64,000 bases of DNA from Trifolium pratense (lineage: Eukaryota; Streptophyta; Magnoliopsida; Fabales; Fabaceae): contig NC_060064.1 of the NCBI RefSeq assembly GCF_020283565.1, positions 29,036,337 to 29,100,336 on the forward strand, written 5' to 3'. Positions 1-11,690 of the stretch are shown here, in pieces. The translations under genes and the position numbers were made by a program. The stretch's first letter is position 1. Each line of letters begins with the position of its first letter. Below the pieces are notes generated by a model. The model made no database searches. It saw only the letters and a list, made by a program, of their open reading frames with translations, and was not told where the DNA came from.

Positions 1-692
1 TGAACAACTTTTATAGCTTATTTTGAGGTATAAAATTTTCTTTAATTTTCGTGCTGAATTGATTTTACGAATAAACATGATGAGAAACATGATTGATTAG
101 TTTGATAAAAGAATGGTAATTAGCAAGCATGTTAGTATGAAATATTGTTTTAAACTTTTATTATAAAAATGTTCCTTTTTTGGGTACGAATTTTGTAGTT
201 ACTTTTTAGATCATGTAAATTAAGAAGTGTCTTCTTTATAAAATAAAAGCAATTTGATCGAATGAAGAAACAATTTTTTTTTTTATAATTAAAGGGCCAA
301 TTATATTAAGAAAATAATTTTTATAAAATAGTGGTTTCGTAAATTAAATTTTGGTTGGATAGATCGGAGAAAGTATACTTTGTGTAAATGAGTATGAAAT
401 AACGTGGATTGATTTTATTTTAAGTGTGCTTTAAGGAAAAAAGTTTAAAAAAAATAAAAAAGAAAAAATGGTATAATTGTGTGTTTGTTTCTTCTGTGTG
501 TGGTGCTTGTTATTGAGTTGCTTGATTCTCTTTGGTTATTGCCTTTGTGATTCTATTTTTGATATTATGTCGTTGGTTGCAAGTAAATGATACATTTAGA
601 ATTGAATGATACTTTGATAGCGAAATTGAATCATGAGGTTGTTTTATTCAGATAATTTTCGAGGACGAAAATTCTTAAAGGGGGGGGAGAGT
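1..692 (+). mobile_element. 3' internal end of a degenerate Ty3/gypsy element, with polypurine tract
   Basis: No open coding region remains. Bases 650-692 (TTTTCGAGGACGAAAATTC, then an A/G run at 677-690) closely match the pol 3' end and polypurine tract of the intact element at 62331-62372, and lie directly before an LTR start at 693. The stretch is therefore the internal 3' end of a gypsy element whose body lies left of the window. Bases 1-650 are AT-rich and show nothing else. Confidence 0.7.
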
Positions 693-2754
693 TGTAACGC
701 CCCAAAATTTAGAAATAGTTAGTTTATTAAAATTTGTTCGTTTTAAGTATTTTTCGTGTGTTAGTATATTTTTGGTCGGTAGGATGTAAGACCCGAGAAA
801 TTTATTTTAATAAAATTATCTAAAGTATTAGGAATCAATTATTTTATTATTTTAGAATTATGAGTAGTCAAACCATTTTAGTATGTGACTGACTTTAGCA
901 AATGACTCAAAATTGATCATGAAGGACATGCTAATTCTATTTCCTTTAGTTCCTTCAATTACATTAAAACCAACAAATGAATGCTCTTTATTACTAGCTA
1001 GTAGATGTATTTCTAGCCTCAATATCATTTTGTTCCTGTGTTACTCAATTTTCTTCAGTTACATTAGCAAGTCAACAAATTCATTCAATTACAATTATTT
1101 TAATTAATTAGAAACATTATATTAGTTTATTTGCCTTGCCATTTTGAATGATGGGATAGGCCTCTCACAAAGCTAAAGACTCACACGGTCCTTTATCTAT
1201 CCTCTCCCATACATATATTTCATGTATATATGTTGATTGGTCCATTTTTTTTTAAAAATGCTCTTTTTATATTGCCACACGTTTTATCAAAACTAGCATC
1301 CTTTGTCATGAGATCATCATGCTTTATATAAGCTTCATTCTCCCTAGTTCAATTTGTTGGGTTCACGACATGTGATTTTTCATTTTCAACCGTTGGATCG
1401 TCGAAACGAATTTTGAAGCGTGAGATATCATGTGTGTACGGTAGCTGCGAATTTAGGCTAGTTTTGTGCTCGGAAGGAAAGCGGCCAAGGTAAGGGCTAT
1501 TTCTCCATATATTCATACTACGTAAGGATTGTGTTGTGAAGTGGTAATAGGGCCATTTATCTTTTAAAAGAAATAATTAAAAATAAACTAATAGAAAGAA
1601 ATTAGTTTTGTTTGAAGTTTGTTGTTGTTTGAGAAGTGAATTGATGGTGATTTGGTAACTTATAAAAGTAAATAAATAATTAAAAAGAGAAAACAAATAA
1701 AAGTATAGAGAGGATTAAGTTATCTGTTCTACTCGCTAGTTATATTGGTTTTATGCAGAAAAGGACTATACTAAAAATATTTGATTTTGAATTAACATGC
1801 GTGAATCAAATTAAATTGAGTTGATGCTTACAAGGTGTGTGATTATGTCGTTGTTACCGTTGATTGCTATGGTGGTTGTTGTGTCGTCGTTTGTCGTGTT
1901 GCCGTTGGTGTTATAAGTCGTTGTTTATAAGTTGTTGTCCTTAAACCGTTGACTATTGATGCTTGTTTTGTGACTAAGCCGTTGATTATTGATGTTCTTA
2001 TAATGATGATGAAGTTGTTAAATGATGTTGCCTATTGATGTTGCCTATTGACGTTGCTTATTATAACATGACATGCATTCATTCATGTGTCCAATGACGT
2101 TGCCTATTGAAGTTGTATAAATGACGTTGCTCAATGATGTTGCTATTGGTCTTGTTCAATGAAGTTGAAAATAATATGACGTTGATCCTCCATGATGTAA
2201 AACTGGAAATGACGTTGCTATTGGTACCACATGCATTTAGCGAGTATAGGCGCATTGCATGCATTTTATTTATTGAAGTTGTATTGTACTTGAATTGATG
2301 AAGTTGTGCTTTACCTATTGGGTGTGTTTTCTTGTCGTGTGTTGTTGTTACTCCTTTATGTTCCAATAGTGTGTTTCTTTATATGATTGATGACGAGTTA
2401 TCCGCTTACTTTTTGGAAATAAATAATTATATATATTTTTGAAAATCTTTTGATTGGTGAAGTGTTTTGTTATTATTTTATGACATTTTTCTTATGGTGA
2501 GTATGATTCAATTTGGATAAGGAAATTGACCGTTACATGATTATTGTTGTAGGTACTAAAGATGATGTGTAAAGTTGATATGTTGCTTGAAGCGTGTGCG
2601 GGGCAAAAAAAAAAAAAAAAAAAAAAGGGTTTTTATAAATTGAAAACTTTATGTAACGAATAGTTCGTTGAAAAACCTCGATATTTTATTTTAATTATTT
2701 TGTAAATTAAGTTTTTCTAAATAATTTCTTTATTTAAAATTGTGGGCTGTTACA
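693..2754 (+). mobile_element. 3' LTR of a Ty3/gypsy element
   Basis: It starts TGTAACGCCCC right after a polypurine tract and ends GGGCTGTTACA, giving the TGTAAC/GTTACA terminal inverted repeat of plant gypsy LTRs. About 2.06 kb long. At 2755 the sequence switches to copia coding sequence, so the element was inserted into a copia element. The 5' partner and its target duplication (expected ACAGC) are outside the window. Small ORFs inside are not genes. Confidence 0.8.
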
Positions 2755-3513
2755 ACAGCCGTGCTACAATTCCATGATGGCACAACATCCACCGATGCCA
2801 CCGAGTATCGCAGGATAATTGGTGGACTTCAGTACCTTAATCTCACTCGTCCCGACTTGTCATACGCCATCAATAAATTGTCACAGTTCATGCATAAACC
2901 AACCTCTCTTCACTTGCAGCATCTGAAACGTATTCTTCGGTACACCAAACAAACAATGAATCATGGTCTTATGCTACGAAAAACAACTACAAACAACCTG
3001 GTAGCATACTCGGATGCAGATTGGGGGGGCAACAGCGATGATCGAACATCAACTTCAGCGTACATCATCTTCTTTGGAGGCAACCCCATTTCGTGGCTCT
3101 CACGAAAGCAACGAACTGTGGCACGATCTTCCACCGAGGTAGAATATCGTGCAGTTCCCACTACAACTACTGAGTTAATGTGGCTCCAAAACCTGCTTCA
3201 TGAGCTCCAAATTCCGATGAATGACCCTCCTCGTTTATTATGTGACAATGTGGGTGCTACTTACCTTTGCTCCAACCCTGTACTCCATTCAAGAATGAAG
3301 CACATATCCTTGGACTATCATTTTGTCAGGGAACAAGTTCAAGAGAACAAACTCATTGTTACACATGTGTCTACAAAGGACCAGCTGGCGGATTTACTTA
3401 CTAAACCTCTGCCTACGGCTAAGTTCACTGAACTCACATCCAAGATAAAGGTCACTGATGGAACCTTAATCTTGAGGGGGCGTAATGGGCCAGCTGTAAC
3501 ACATATCCGATGA
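2755..3513 (+). pseudogene. Ty1/copia pol fragment: end of reverse transcriptase plus RNase H
   Basis: This is the C-terminal part of a copia polyprotein. RNase H degrades the RNA strand of the RNA:DNA hybrid during retrotransposition. The RT/RNase H connection (YRRIIGGLQYL, RPDLSYAIN, LKRILRY) is followed by RNase H residues SDADWGG, the E of STEVEYRA, CDN, and DYHFVRE, then the usual tail ADLLTKPL. It is open from the gypsy LTR junction at 2755 to a TGA at 3511. Everything upstream (gag, protease, integrase, most of RT) is cut off by the gypsy insertion. GVGATYL-type residues and a changed HIEID motif suggest drift. It is not functional alone. Confidence 0.92.
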
Positions 3514-3694
3514 AATCAAAATCATTAAAGGATATGATAATTGTATAGAATTATGTCTTTTATTGTTAGTTACAATTAGCTTAAGTTTAGGCATAACAAT
3601 AGCCTTTTCAATTACTGTGATGTATATCTCCTGTGATATATATACACCATATACTTGTACATGTTTCAACAATGCAATATAATATATCATTCAT
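3474..3694 (+). mobile_element. Copia polypurine tract and probable short 3' LTR
   Basis: A purine tract (TTGAGGGGGCG, 3472-3482) follows the copia tail, as expected before a 3' LTR. The next 210 bases, ending near ATATCATTCA, are the likely LTR, but no second copy is present to fix the ends. Confidence 0.4.
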
Positions 3695-4610
3695 TTATAG
3701 ATACATGATAAAAGAATCAAGAGGCTATGCTAAGGGTTACACTCCATCACCTCAAGTTTTGGGTGAACTACTCACACCTTGACATCATGAACAACACCAA
3801 ATAATATAAAAAAATAAAATCATAGTAAAATACCTCAAAATAACGAGGGGAGGTTTCATGGATCAATCTTTTGTACTAAACTATGAATAAAAGAAAGAAA
3901 AACAAAATATAAACAAACATAGGTTTATTGGATTTTTGAAAAGTGTTCCAACCATGATTGATTAAGATTACAAGAGAGAAAGGGCTTTTATATAGAATAC
4001 ATAAGCTGAGAAATTCGAGGTAATTATATAGGCAAAACATCCAATTGCCTTCAACTGGAGCTACCACGGCTTTTAGGAGCATCGTCACGGCTGTGGTGGA
4101 TTTTCAGACACGCCTAGCACTTCAGATTTGCCTGGCAGGGCTGTGACCCACCTTGGTACAGCCGTGGCCAGGTTTTAGACCTTTGATCTTTGGCTTTCCT
4201 CAATTTTAAGCCATTGGTAACAGTCATAATGCACAAAATTAAGTCTGTAGCCATCAATATCCGCTAATGCTTCATTAAGGAGACTCTCCGTTTGTCTTAA
4301 TTCACAATAAGTCATCAAAATGGACCTTAAAATTAAAAAGCACAATTTCACTTGTTCGTGCATTTTGGACCTACAAAAGATATAACAAAGAAAATATAGT
4401 AAGAAAACACTAATAACTTGACTTATAAGCAAACTTTATTAATAAAACTACTACTAAAAAGTGTGCATATTTTAGAACTATCATTTAAGTTATTCATCAA
4501 GATGAACGAAATGCCTATGGGGATATTTCATCTTATAGAAGACTTATTAGAAAGTTACTTTCCTTGACTAACACAAGGCTAGATATCAATTTTTCTACAC
4601 AACAGTTAAG
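3695..4610. other. Intergenic, probably old repeat
   Basis: No gene recognised. 4040-4170 contains GC-richer phrases (CACGGCTGTGG, ACAGCCGTGGCC) unlike the surrounding AT-rich DNA, which suggests a decayed retroelement LTR. I cannot assign a family. Confidence 0.3.
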
Positions 4611-4611
4611 C

Positions 4612-5284
4612 AAGGTTGTCAGGATCGAGTTTTTACCTCAACTCGTTTTGTCTAGGTAAACTCGACTCGTAAAATCGTACAAGTTTACCAAAAATTAAAA
4701 CAATATTAAAATTATTATGTACATGACATATATACTAGTATAATACTATAAAAACGTCAATATTTCAAAATATAAACTTAATTATAAATACAAAATATAC
4801 CAAATCACCATATAAATAACATTATGTCAATAAACTTGTATTAAAATATATAATTACTCCACCAAATCATATAAACGTTCAAATAACAATCTAGATAAGA
4901 AAGTTCATAAGTTTCTAAAATCTTTAAAAGTTAAAGTATACAAAATCATATTCATCGGTGTATTCATCTCCAAAATCATCAAATTCTTCTCCATAGTGTA
5001 AAGAATTTTTAATATTAGAACCAAAGATCAAATTCATTGAAGGTGAAGCCGAGAAAAGTTGTTTATTTTGACGATTAGACAAAAAAATTGGGCAAAAAAA
5101 TGAAAATGGACCTTTAAAGGTAAACTCGCAATCACAAGTAAACTCGTGCAACGAGTTTACACGATTCCAGCGAGTTTGACCGAGTTAACTCGGTGTATAC
5201 TCATTTGTTTCCTGAGTTTACCAAAAAATGAGTTTACATATGATTTAACACGTTTTTCATTGTAAAACGCGATTTTAACAACAA
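4612..5284. mobile_element. Possible non-autonomous DNA transposon (MITE-like)
   Basis: The ends are loosely inverted: GTTGTCAGGATCGAG at the left, and CGCGATTTTAACAAC at the right. Subterminal DNA at both ends repeats ACTCG/CGAGT words. No convincing target duplication was found and no transposase is encoded. Confidence 0.4.
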
Positions 5285-5810
5285 TGGTTGTGACAATAGT
5301 TAAGTAACAATGTGTACATTATAAAGATAAAAAGTTTCAATGTTTGAGTACTTTGAGCAAATAAAAGATCATGATATAAAAATCCAATAAGTCAACTAAA
5401 AATCAAGAACAACAAAATCCTCTTACAAAATAATGTCGAAAAAATGGTGAAAGAGAAAGAGAGATTGCAACTACTTTTATGTGTTACTAGCGCTACTCAA
5501 GCTGACACTACACAATTATTCAAAAAAAAAAAAAGCTGACACTACACAAGATATCAAAAGCACAAAATAAAGTCAATAATAGCACATTGTGTCGTGATTA
5601 TTGAAATTTATTTTATATATAATTGACATTTTTTTTAACGAGCTGGGTTTTATTAATAATAATAATAACGAGTTCTGATTAGCATAAAGTGTGCCATACA
5701 GAACATCAAGAGTTTACAGCATGCGTGATAATTGACATTTATATATTATGTATAACAAGAAATTTAAAAATCATCCTATTTTTATAACTTAAAAATCATC
5801 TTATTTTTAT
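5285..5810. other. Intergenic, nothing recognised
   Basis: AT-rich. It contains a short local duplication of AAAAGCTGACACTACACAA near 5480-5550 and an (AAT)n run near 5655. No gene was seen. Confidence 0.4.
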
Positions 5811-5811
5811 G

Positions 5812-6022
5812 GTTTATTTACACATTTGGTCTTTATGTTTATTTTAGATTTCAATTTAGTCTCTTACGTTTAAAACATTTCATTTGGTCCCTTTAGTGGG
5901 AAAACTGACAGAAAAGGCCAATTAATGATAATGGAGAAAATGTAAATGACTAAATTGATATGTTTAAACGTAAGAGACCAAATTAAAATCTAAAATAAAG
6001 ATAAGGAACGAAAATCTATCTT
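5812..6022. repeat. Fold-back MITE-like inverted repeat
   Basis: The left arm (TTTCAATTTAGTCTCTTACG, 5850-5869) is inverted at the right (CGTAAGAGACCAAATTAAAA, 5970-5989). The arms flank a short centre near 5925, so the block forms a hairpin typical of MITE families. Confidence 0.55.
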
Positions 6023-6329
6023 ATTTTTATTTGTTCTTGTTTCACATTTGTTGTATACTCTCAAAATCTTACATCAAATTTAAAACCTTACGTCATATTT
6101 TTCATTAAGAATATAAATTTAAGACAATTTGAGATTCTAAGCATTAAATTATTGTTTTTAACTTAATTTAACTTAAGACAATTTATGCTTGTTTTATGTC
6201 ACGTGCTATTCTAATCTTAGTCTGGATCTGCTCCATGTGAAATGCTTCAGTTATTCAGTCCCACTTACATATATTTAACACTCCAATGGATAGCATATGG
6301 AACATATCAATGGATAGCATCAATTATGG

Positions 6330-6593
6330 GCAGACGCTCCTAGTAGACTCTATAAGCGGCATTGAAGAAACCGAAAGCGTCACCCAAAAACCGAAGCTAA
6401 TAGCGTCCGCATAGCCTCACTTCAAACAGATGCTACTACATAGCGTCTCCTGGACGCAACTGTCTAGCTTCAGGAGTTTAAGTGTCTCCCACAACATGGA
6501 CGCTAAACTGATGCTAAATAGCTTGTAGCGTCCGTTTTTTGCCATTTAGCATCTCGTTTGGGCCGACGCTTCAAAGCAGTTTTCTTTTTAGTG
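6330..6593. mobile_element. Terminal fragment of a CACTA (En/Spm) transposon
   Basis: The right edge is TTTCTTTTTAGTG (6581-6593), the complement of a CACTA terminus. It is preceded by about ten scattered AGCGTC/GACGCT words in both orientations, as in CACTA subterminal repeats. The opposite end was not found, so this is a one-ended remnant. Confidence 0.55.
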
Positions 6594-6675
6594 ACAATTG
6601 CGGAATAATAAATGATAAATTTATTTAGTTATGAGTTGAGTCCTACGGGTGCTAATATAGTTGAGATGTTATAGA

Positions 6676-6833
6676 TTTTTTGTCACATAATCTAGTGACT
6701 AAATTCTACCCTTAAGGTTTGCCAAAAAAAATTCTACCCTTAAGTTGAATAAGTGAGATGAACGAGTTTGAACTCTGACCACCTGCATATATAATGTAAT
6801 ATCTTTACCAACTGAGTTAAACTCACGGATTGT
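6676..6833 (-). mobile_element. tRNA-derived SINE (antisense)
   Basis: Read on the minus strand it has an A-box-like TTTAACTCAGTTGGTAAAG, a B-box-like GGTCAGAGTTCAAACTC, and a 3' tail of ACTTAAGGGTAGAATTT ending in A-rich DNA. The tail phrase occurs twice (6709 and 6730), suggesting a partial second copy. It is related to the SINEs near 22600 and 23530. Confidence 0.65.
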
Positions 6834-8110
6834 TTACAGTGTATTTTATTTCCACTAAATGATAAATTGACTTTTTATTTTTATTTTTATAAGTAATGAT
6901 AAATTTACTTAATTATATTGACATTAGTTTTATTTTAAACCGGAAAAGTATATTAAACACACATTAATGGCATATAGCATAAGGAAAATTAATGTTAATT
7001 CATTGAGTCGTAGATAAATTTATTAACTTAAAGATGATAAACCGGTAAAACATTAATTAAGATTAACACATTTGTAGTAGTAAATTATTTAGATATTATG
7101 CATAAGGTCCTATATTCTCATTTGCTCCATTATAAACAACAAAAAATTATTATAATTTTTCAGCGACATGTACTTTACCATATCTTTTAAAAGGAAACGT
7201 GCATATGAACATGTTGATAAAAATTAAAGGATGGAGATGTACCAAAATAAATAAAATAAATTTAAGGATGTAGAAATTGTATAAAAAAAACGATGGAGAA
7301 ATTTCAATTAAAATGTGAGAAAAATAAATACTGTATATCATTATTATGACATAAATATAAAATTATAGGTTCATAATTAACATTAAAACTAACTAGAATT
7401 TCGACCCGCGCAGTGCAGGGTCTAATTAACCGTAATATAAAACAATAAAAATACGATAGAAAATTTTTAATACTAAAAGTTGTGTAACATTAAACATTAG
7501 TTCAACAATAAATTTGGATAAATGTTCATACAATATAGAAATTATGATAAATTACGAAATACTTCCTCATAGATTACATTGAATATATGTTTTATTTGTA
7601 TTTTCACCGTCATCGTCGATAATCAAAATTTTTAATACAGCTGTAAAAGTAACTATTGAAATCGCGACACAATCAACCATGTGAAGACATTGACGACTAC
7701 AGAAGATATATCCTAACATGTTCTAGTAACCCGCATCCTTTAACTTTAATCACAATTGAAACAAAGGATGCATGCGAGTTCTCACCCGAAAAACAAATTA
7801 ATTTTTTTAAAATATAAAACTGCAATAAAAAGAGGGAGAAAATGATTAGGTTTAGGGCTAGCTTATCGGAATAAGCTTAGAATATAAGAGATTTTCAACT
7901 TAACTAAAAAAAATTGGATATCTAAGAATGGATACATGATGATATATCAAAATTAAGATATATAAGAAGAAACCGTAGATAATATTTTTCATATTTTATT
8001 TCATTTCACTTGCATCATATCTTAAAAGTACGTACAAAATTAACAAGGTACTTGAAATCGTGCATTTGTGTATTCTTTTGTGTTTTACAATCATATAATA
8101 TTAGATGCTT
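6834..8110. other. 3' flank of the first NCR cassette
   Basis: No gene. From about 7320 the sequence (ATTATGACATAAATATAAAATTATAGG and following) is shared with the 3' flanks of the NCR genes at 15.1, 18.4 and 21.1 kb, showing duplication of long cassettes. A GACCCGCGCAGTGCAGGGTC palindrome-like motif at 7403-7422 marks an unrelated repeat inserted here. Confidence 0.5.
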
Positions 8111-8115
8111 TATAA

Positions 8116-8404
8116 TTATGTTCCTACACAATAGCCTTTACGACACTTCATTCTTTTAGATAGTTTGCTAATTGTGTCATGTGGACAATCACGATCTCGA
8201 ACACATGGAATGGAACCTATATAATGTAAAAAGAGAAATAAACAATGTTAATAAAATGAGATAAAATATTATTGTGTAAGAAATAAAGATGGAAATTCGA
8301 AAAGAGGATAAAACTGATTTACCACGAATCTGACTTTGCGTTGAAACAAGAAATAGGGAAAGAATGATTATCATAACATTAACAAACTTGGAAATTTTAT
8401 CCAT
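8116..8404 (-). CDS. NCR (nodule-specific cysteine-rich) peptide, two exons, intact
   Basis: Exon 1 is 8323-8404 and exon 2 is 8116-8216; the 106-base phase-1 intron has GT..AG ends. Exon 1 encodes MDKISKFVNVMIIILSLFLV and the rest of a signal peptide ending near STQSQIRG. Exon 2 encodes a basic mature peptide of about 33 residues with CVRDRDC and later CRKGYC, the C-x5-C ... C-x4-C pattern of NCR/late nodulin peptides. Family knowledge: NCRs are made in infected nodule cells, enter the symbiosome through the signal-peptidase-dependent secretory route, and force terminal differentiation of rhizobia. Start: an upstream in-frame TTG at 8413 is ignored in favour of the ATG at 8404, which aligns with all paralogues. 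A conserved box and TATA-like site lie upstream. Expression cannot be seen from sequence. Confidence 0.88.
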
Positions 8405-8455
8405 ATTTTCCAACTTTTGTATTTGCTACATAGAATTTAAGTTTATCACCTTTTG

Positions 8456-8640
8456 ATTTATAAACTCATTTCTTTAATCAATTAAATAGTTTTTAGTACT
8501 TGCATAGCTATGTAAAAAGACTTCCTATTTCTGTTTATAACTATTAGATGTCTCTTAAGTACATTAATGTGTTAATTTGTCCCTTTAATACCTTTAGTAA
8601 AGAGGTCATGTAAAATTTGCAAATTAAAATAATTCATAAT
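8456..8640 (-). promoter_or_regulatory. NCR promoter: TATA-like site and conserved distal box
   Basis: On the minus strand, TTTATAAATC (8456-8466) lies about 55 bases before the ATG. A box read on the plus strand as AGAGGTCATGTAAAATTTGC (from 8600) lies about 200 bases before it. The same pair recurs at matching distances before the other NCR genes. Confidence 0.6.
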
Positions 8641-8894
8641 TATTTAACAAATTTTCATTAGTTTATATCCTTTCATTATAGAAAACAGAAAATCACAATT
8701 GAAGGTGCATGAAGAAATATGTGTGGGTGGGTGGGGGGGTGTTGATCGACTTTAAAATAAATAAAAAAATTAAATTCTTTAGTAAAGAGGTCATGTAAAA
8801 TTTGCAAATTAAAATACCTTTAGTAAAGAGGTCATGTAAAATTTGCAAATTAAAATAATTCATAATTATTTAACAAATTTTCATTAGTTTATAT
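8598..8894. repeat. Tandem duplication of the NCR upstream region
   Basis: The block 8598-8817 begins again at 8818. Its second copy is interrupted at 8894 by an LTR element and resumes at 11307-11425 (TATCCTTTCATTATAGAAAA, a G-run near 11375, then TCGACTTTAAAATAAATAAA). The first NCR gene therefore has a doubled promoter-distal region. Confidence 0.8.
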
Positions 8895-9149
8895 TGTTAT
8901 GAATCATGGAATCAGAGGGATAAAGATCATAAATGTCGGCAAGATAGAGTGCATAAGAGTATTCATGAGGAAGATACTCATAGAAATTCATATTGAATGA
9001 ATATGGATTGATAAAAGAATGAGTAAAATGTACAATGAAGTAGCTTATTTATAGGACAATTTGGAGTAACTAACTTTCTAACCTCCTAACTAACTTGGTA
9101 ACCTATCAACTAACTCTAGTTGATTAACTAACTATCTATATTCTTAACA
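8895..9149 (-). mobile_element. 3' LTR (minus orientation) of a non-autonomous LTR element
   Basis: TGTTATGAATCATGG...ATATTCTTAACA matches the copy at 11040-11306, which has an extra 12-base ACTAACTCCCTA-type repeat. The polypurine tract (read on minus as TTTGAGGGAGGCT) adjoins at 9150-9162. The target duplication TATAT lies at 8890-8894 and 11307-11311. Confidence 0.9.
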
Positions 9150-10065
9150 GCCTCCCTCAAACTCAACATTGGGAAATTTACCAATTTGAGTTTGAATTAC
9201 AAAGCTAAATCCAAACAAAGAAACAAAGCATTGAATTTTTGGCTTGTAATACATTCCTCGAAACCATAGACTCCAAGCAAGCAACATAAAATCTGCACAA
9301 CTAGCCTCATAACACCTTCCATAGTCTGCAACAAGTGACCTTCCAATTGGACTGAAACCTTTAAACAAACATCAGAACCAACTCTTGCAAAAAAAAAAGA
9401 ACAATGGCGAAACTCAAACAACTTGTTAAAACCAAGGTAATCACACAACCATTTCTAGAATGAAGATCCAAAATTTGAAAATCACAGTCAATTATCATGC
9501 CAGTAATTACTTCCATGGGAGACTCCACTTCAATACCTTTTGTGCAAAATAACCTTGTCTATACCAAATTGCATTGTATTCAACGATTTTAATAGAGGAC
9601 CTTTACCAAGTATCTTATGAGCATTACAATTTCCAAACTCCATGAATAAACCAAATGTAACAATTCTTAGCAGAATCAATCAAAACCTCAAGATCAAATG
9701 CAATTCAACCCTTCAAACAAAGATATTTAATTGATTTTCACATAAGCAAGAACACAAGCAATGTCAGCAAATAACCAAGTAACAAAATCTGATCCTTCTC
9801 TAATGTGAAAACCAACTAATCCAAAACTGAACAAATGTGCAAAATTGACTTCTATATTGTAATAGCCTCCCTCAAACTCATAGTAAGAGAATTCTTGGTA
9901 TGAGTTTGGATTTTGGAATACAAAGCCCAATCATAAAATGACAAGAACATCAGCAGTATAAGCTTCTAGGAAATCAACACAAAATCCATTGAATTGAGCC
10001 TCTATGAGATCAATATTCATTTAGTAAAATTCAGTAGGGGAAGCACTAATTAACTTGTTGCTGAT

Positions 10066-11040
10066 CTATGATGCATTTATCCAAAATTTGAAACAACACA
10101 GTAGCAGTGTTTGACAACCTATGGCACCATAATTGTTGAGTAAAGCACCACAAAAAATTGATTCAAAAGAGAATAATGCTTCTGGATTCTCAAAGCTATA
10201 ATTCTCCGTCATCTTCTTCCCATGCTCTATCAATCTCAATTGAATCTTGATCTTAATTCCAAGAACAACAATCTCACCATGAATCAACTCAAATAGCAAT
10301 AATATTGTGTCAGCTCTATCTAAAATTCCCTTATACTGCAAAATCAACGGCGAACAGAAATCATGGTGATTGCCGCCGGGATCGAAGACGAAAACACAAA
10401 CAGTGAAATATATCGAAATGAACTTTGATAGAAAAGATAGCGTAACAGAACTGTAAATCATTGCCATAGTTTCACCAGGATCAAAAACAGTGATGCATAA
10501 ACCACGATGGGGAAAAAAGAAAGTGATGCTCTTCGACGAAGGCAGTAGCAAATCAGAAAGTAGTTCACCTTTCTTGCCGTTCGGATCGTGATCTTGCAAG
10601 AATCGGACGTTTCCGTCGTGTTGACGCTCGACCTTGATCGGAGAAGAGAACGCTTGTACACCGGATTGATTCTGCAGTTTCAGATCGACTTCAGAAAGTA
10701 CAAATTCAGTTTCGAAATTCTTTGATTGCTTGTGTTCTTCCGAAGCGGTGATCGCGAAATCGACATTGTTGCAGCAAGAATCACCAAGAAAACAAGTAAT
10801 AGCCCCAATCTTGATGGAGAAACCATCAAAATCTGATGCAATCGAAGGAATGAAAACTGGAATGATTGGACTTGTGAAGCTGCCGAAAACGAGTGAATTT
10901 GACGAAGTTGATGATTCCAGATCTTGAGGAGAATTACTGAGAATTTCAACATCATCAGATTCATCTTCTTCACAATATTCAGAATCGTAAGCGGAAGCAC
11001 GATCTTCATCTTCATCCCTCGGGTATCGCTCTGATACCAT
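10066..11040 (-). CDS. Unrecognised long ORF inside the non-autonomous LTR element
   Basis: I do not recognise this ORF. From an ATG at 11040 it encodes about 324 residues; the frame is also open back into the LTR to another ATG at 11136 (356 residues). The ATG uses the last LTR base plus the first bases of the primer-binding site, so the protein begins M-V-S-E-R. The first 45 residues are strongly acidic (DEDEDR, CEEDESDDVE). The middle is serine-rich, and the C-terminal third is hydrophobic and cysteine-containing. A phrase VFDPG occurs twice, about 40 residues apart. No retroviral motif was seen. It may be a captured host sequence or a chance open frame. Nothing indicates transfer of a known enzyme. 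Confidence 0.4.
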   Translation of the reverse strand: MVSERYPRDEDEDRASAYDSEYCEEDESDDVEILSNSPQDLESSTSSNSLVFGSFTSPIIPVFIPSIASDFDGFSIKIGAITCFLGDSCCNNVDFAITASEEHKQSKNFETEFVLSEVDLKLQNQSGVQAFSSPIKVERQHDGNVRFLQDHDPNGKKGELLSDLLLPSSKSITFFFPHRGLCITVFDPGETMAMIYSSVTLSFLSKFISIYFTVCVFVFDPGGNHHDFCSPLILQYKGILDRADTILLLFELIHGEIVVLGIKIKIQLRLIEHGKKMTENYSFENPEALFSFESIFCGALLNNYGAIGCQTLLLCCFKFWINAS

Positions 11041-11306
11041 GTTATGAATCATGGAATCGAAGGGATAAAGATCATAAATGTCGGCAAGATAGAGTGCATA
11101 AGAGTATTCATGAGGAAGATACTCATAGAAATTCATATTGAATGAATATGGATTGATAAAAGAATGAGTAAAATGTACAATGAAGTAGCTTATTTATAGG
11201 ACAATTTGGAGTAACTAACTCCCTAACTAACTTTCTAACCTCCTAACTAACTTGGTAACCTATCAACTAACTCTAGTTGATTAACTAACTATCTATATTC
11301 TTAACA
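11040..11306 (-). mobile_element. 5' LTR (minus orientation) of the same element
   Basis: 267 bases. It is the partner of the LTR at 8895-9149, directly bordered by the primer-binding site at 11028-11039 and the TATAT duplication at 11307. Confidence 0.9.
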
Positions 11307-11425
11307 TATATCCTTTCATTATAGAAAACAGAAAATCACAATTGAAGGTGCATGAAGAAATATGTGTGGGTGGGTGGGGGGGTGTTGATCGACTTTAAAA
11401 TAAATAAAAAAATTAAATTCTTTAT

Positions 11426-11690
11426 CGAAAATTTTAACTAAAATTAACATATTGAAGATATATCGGAACTCTTGATTGTTTTGAGGAGTAGGAACGTGGG
11501 TTTGTGAAGAGTTTTGATAGAAAATGTTTTAATTCAGAAACCAATCCAAAGTGTATCTTTCTTCTTCTTCTCCGAACAATTCAACGAAGTGTATCTTTCA
11601 AGTTGAAGGATTTTTCATGGTTTCTTGCAAGCGTCACAAGTTGAAGCATTTTTCATGGTTTCTTGCAAAAAGTGTATCTTATGGTTAAGG
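11426..11690. other. Intergenic with small local repeats
   Basis: No gene. The phrase TTTTTCATGGTTTCTTGCAA appears twice (11611 and 11650) and AGTGTATCTT four times. The origin is unknown. Confidence 0.35.

Larger units (their letters stand above)
8895..11306 (-). mobile_element. Complete non-autonomous LTR retrotransposon (about 2.4 kb)
   Basis: Two LTRs of 255 and 267 bases start TG and end CA, with a 5-bp TATAT duplication on both sides. The primer-binding site TGGTATCAGAGC (initiator Met tRNA; minus strand 11039-11028) abuts the 5' LTR, and a polypurine tract abuts the 3' LTR. The roughly 1.9-kb interior shows no gag, protease, RT or integrase, so it must depend on another element. A second polypurine-like phrase (GCCTCCCTCAAACTCA) recurs inside at 9866-9881. 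It sits in the second copy of the duplicated NCR upstream region. Confidence 0.9.

Noticed and set aside
2079..2366. 95-residue minus-strand ORF
   Set aside because: It lies in the gypsy LTR over GACGTTGC/GAAGTTG word repeats; no domain.
10458..11015. Additional ORFs overlapping 10066-11040
   Set aside because: They overlap the longer frame in other phases and show no motif.
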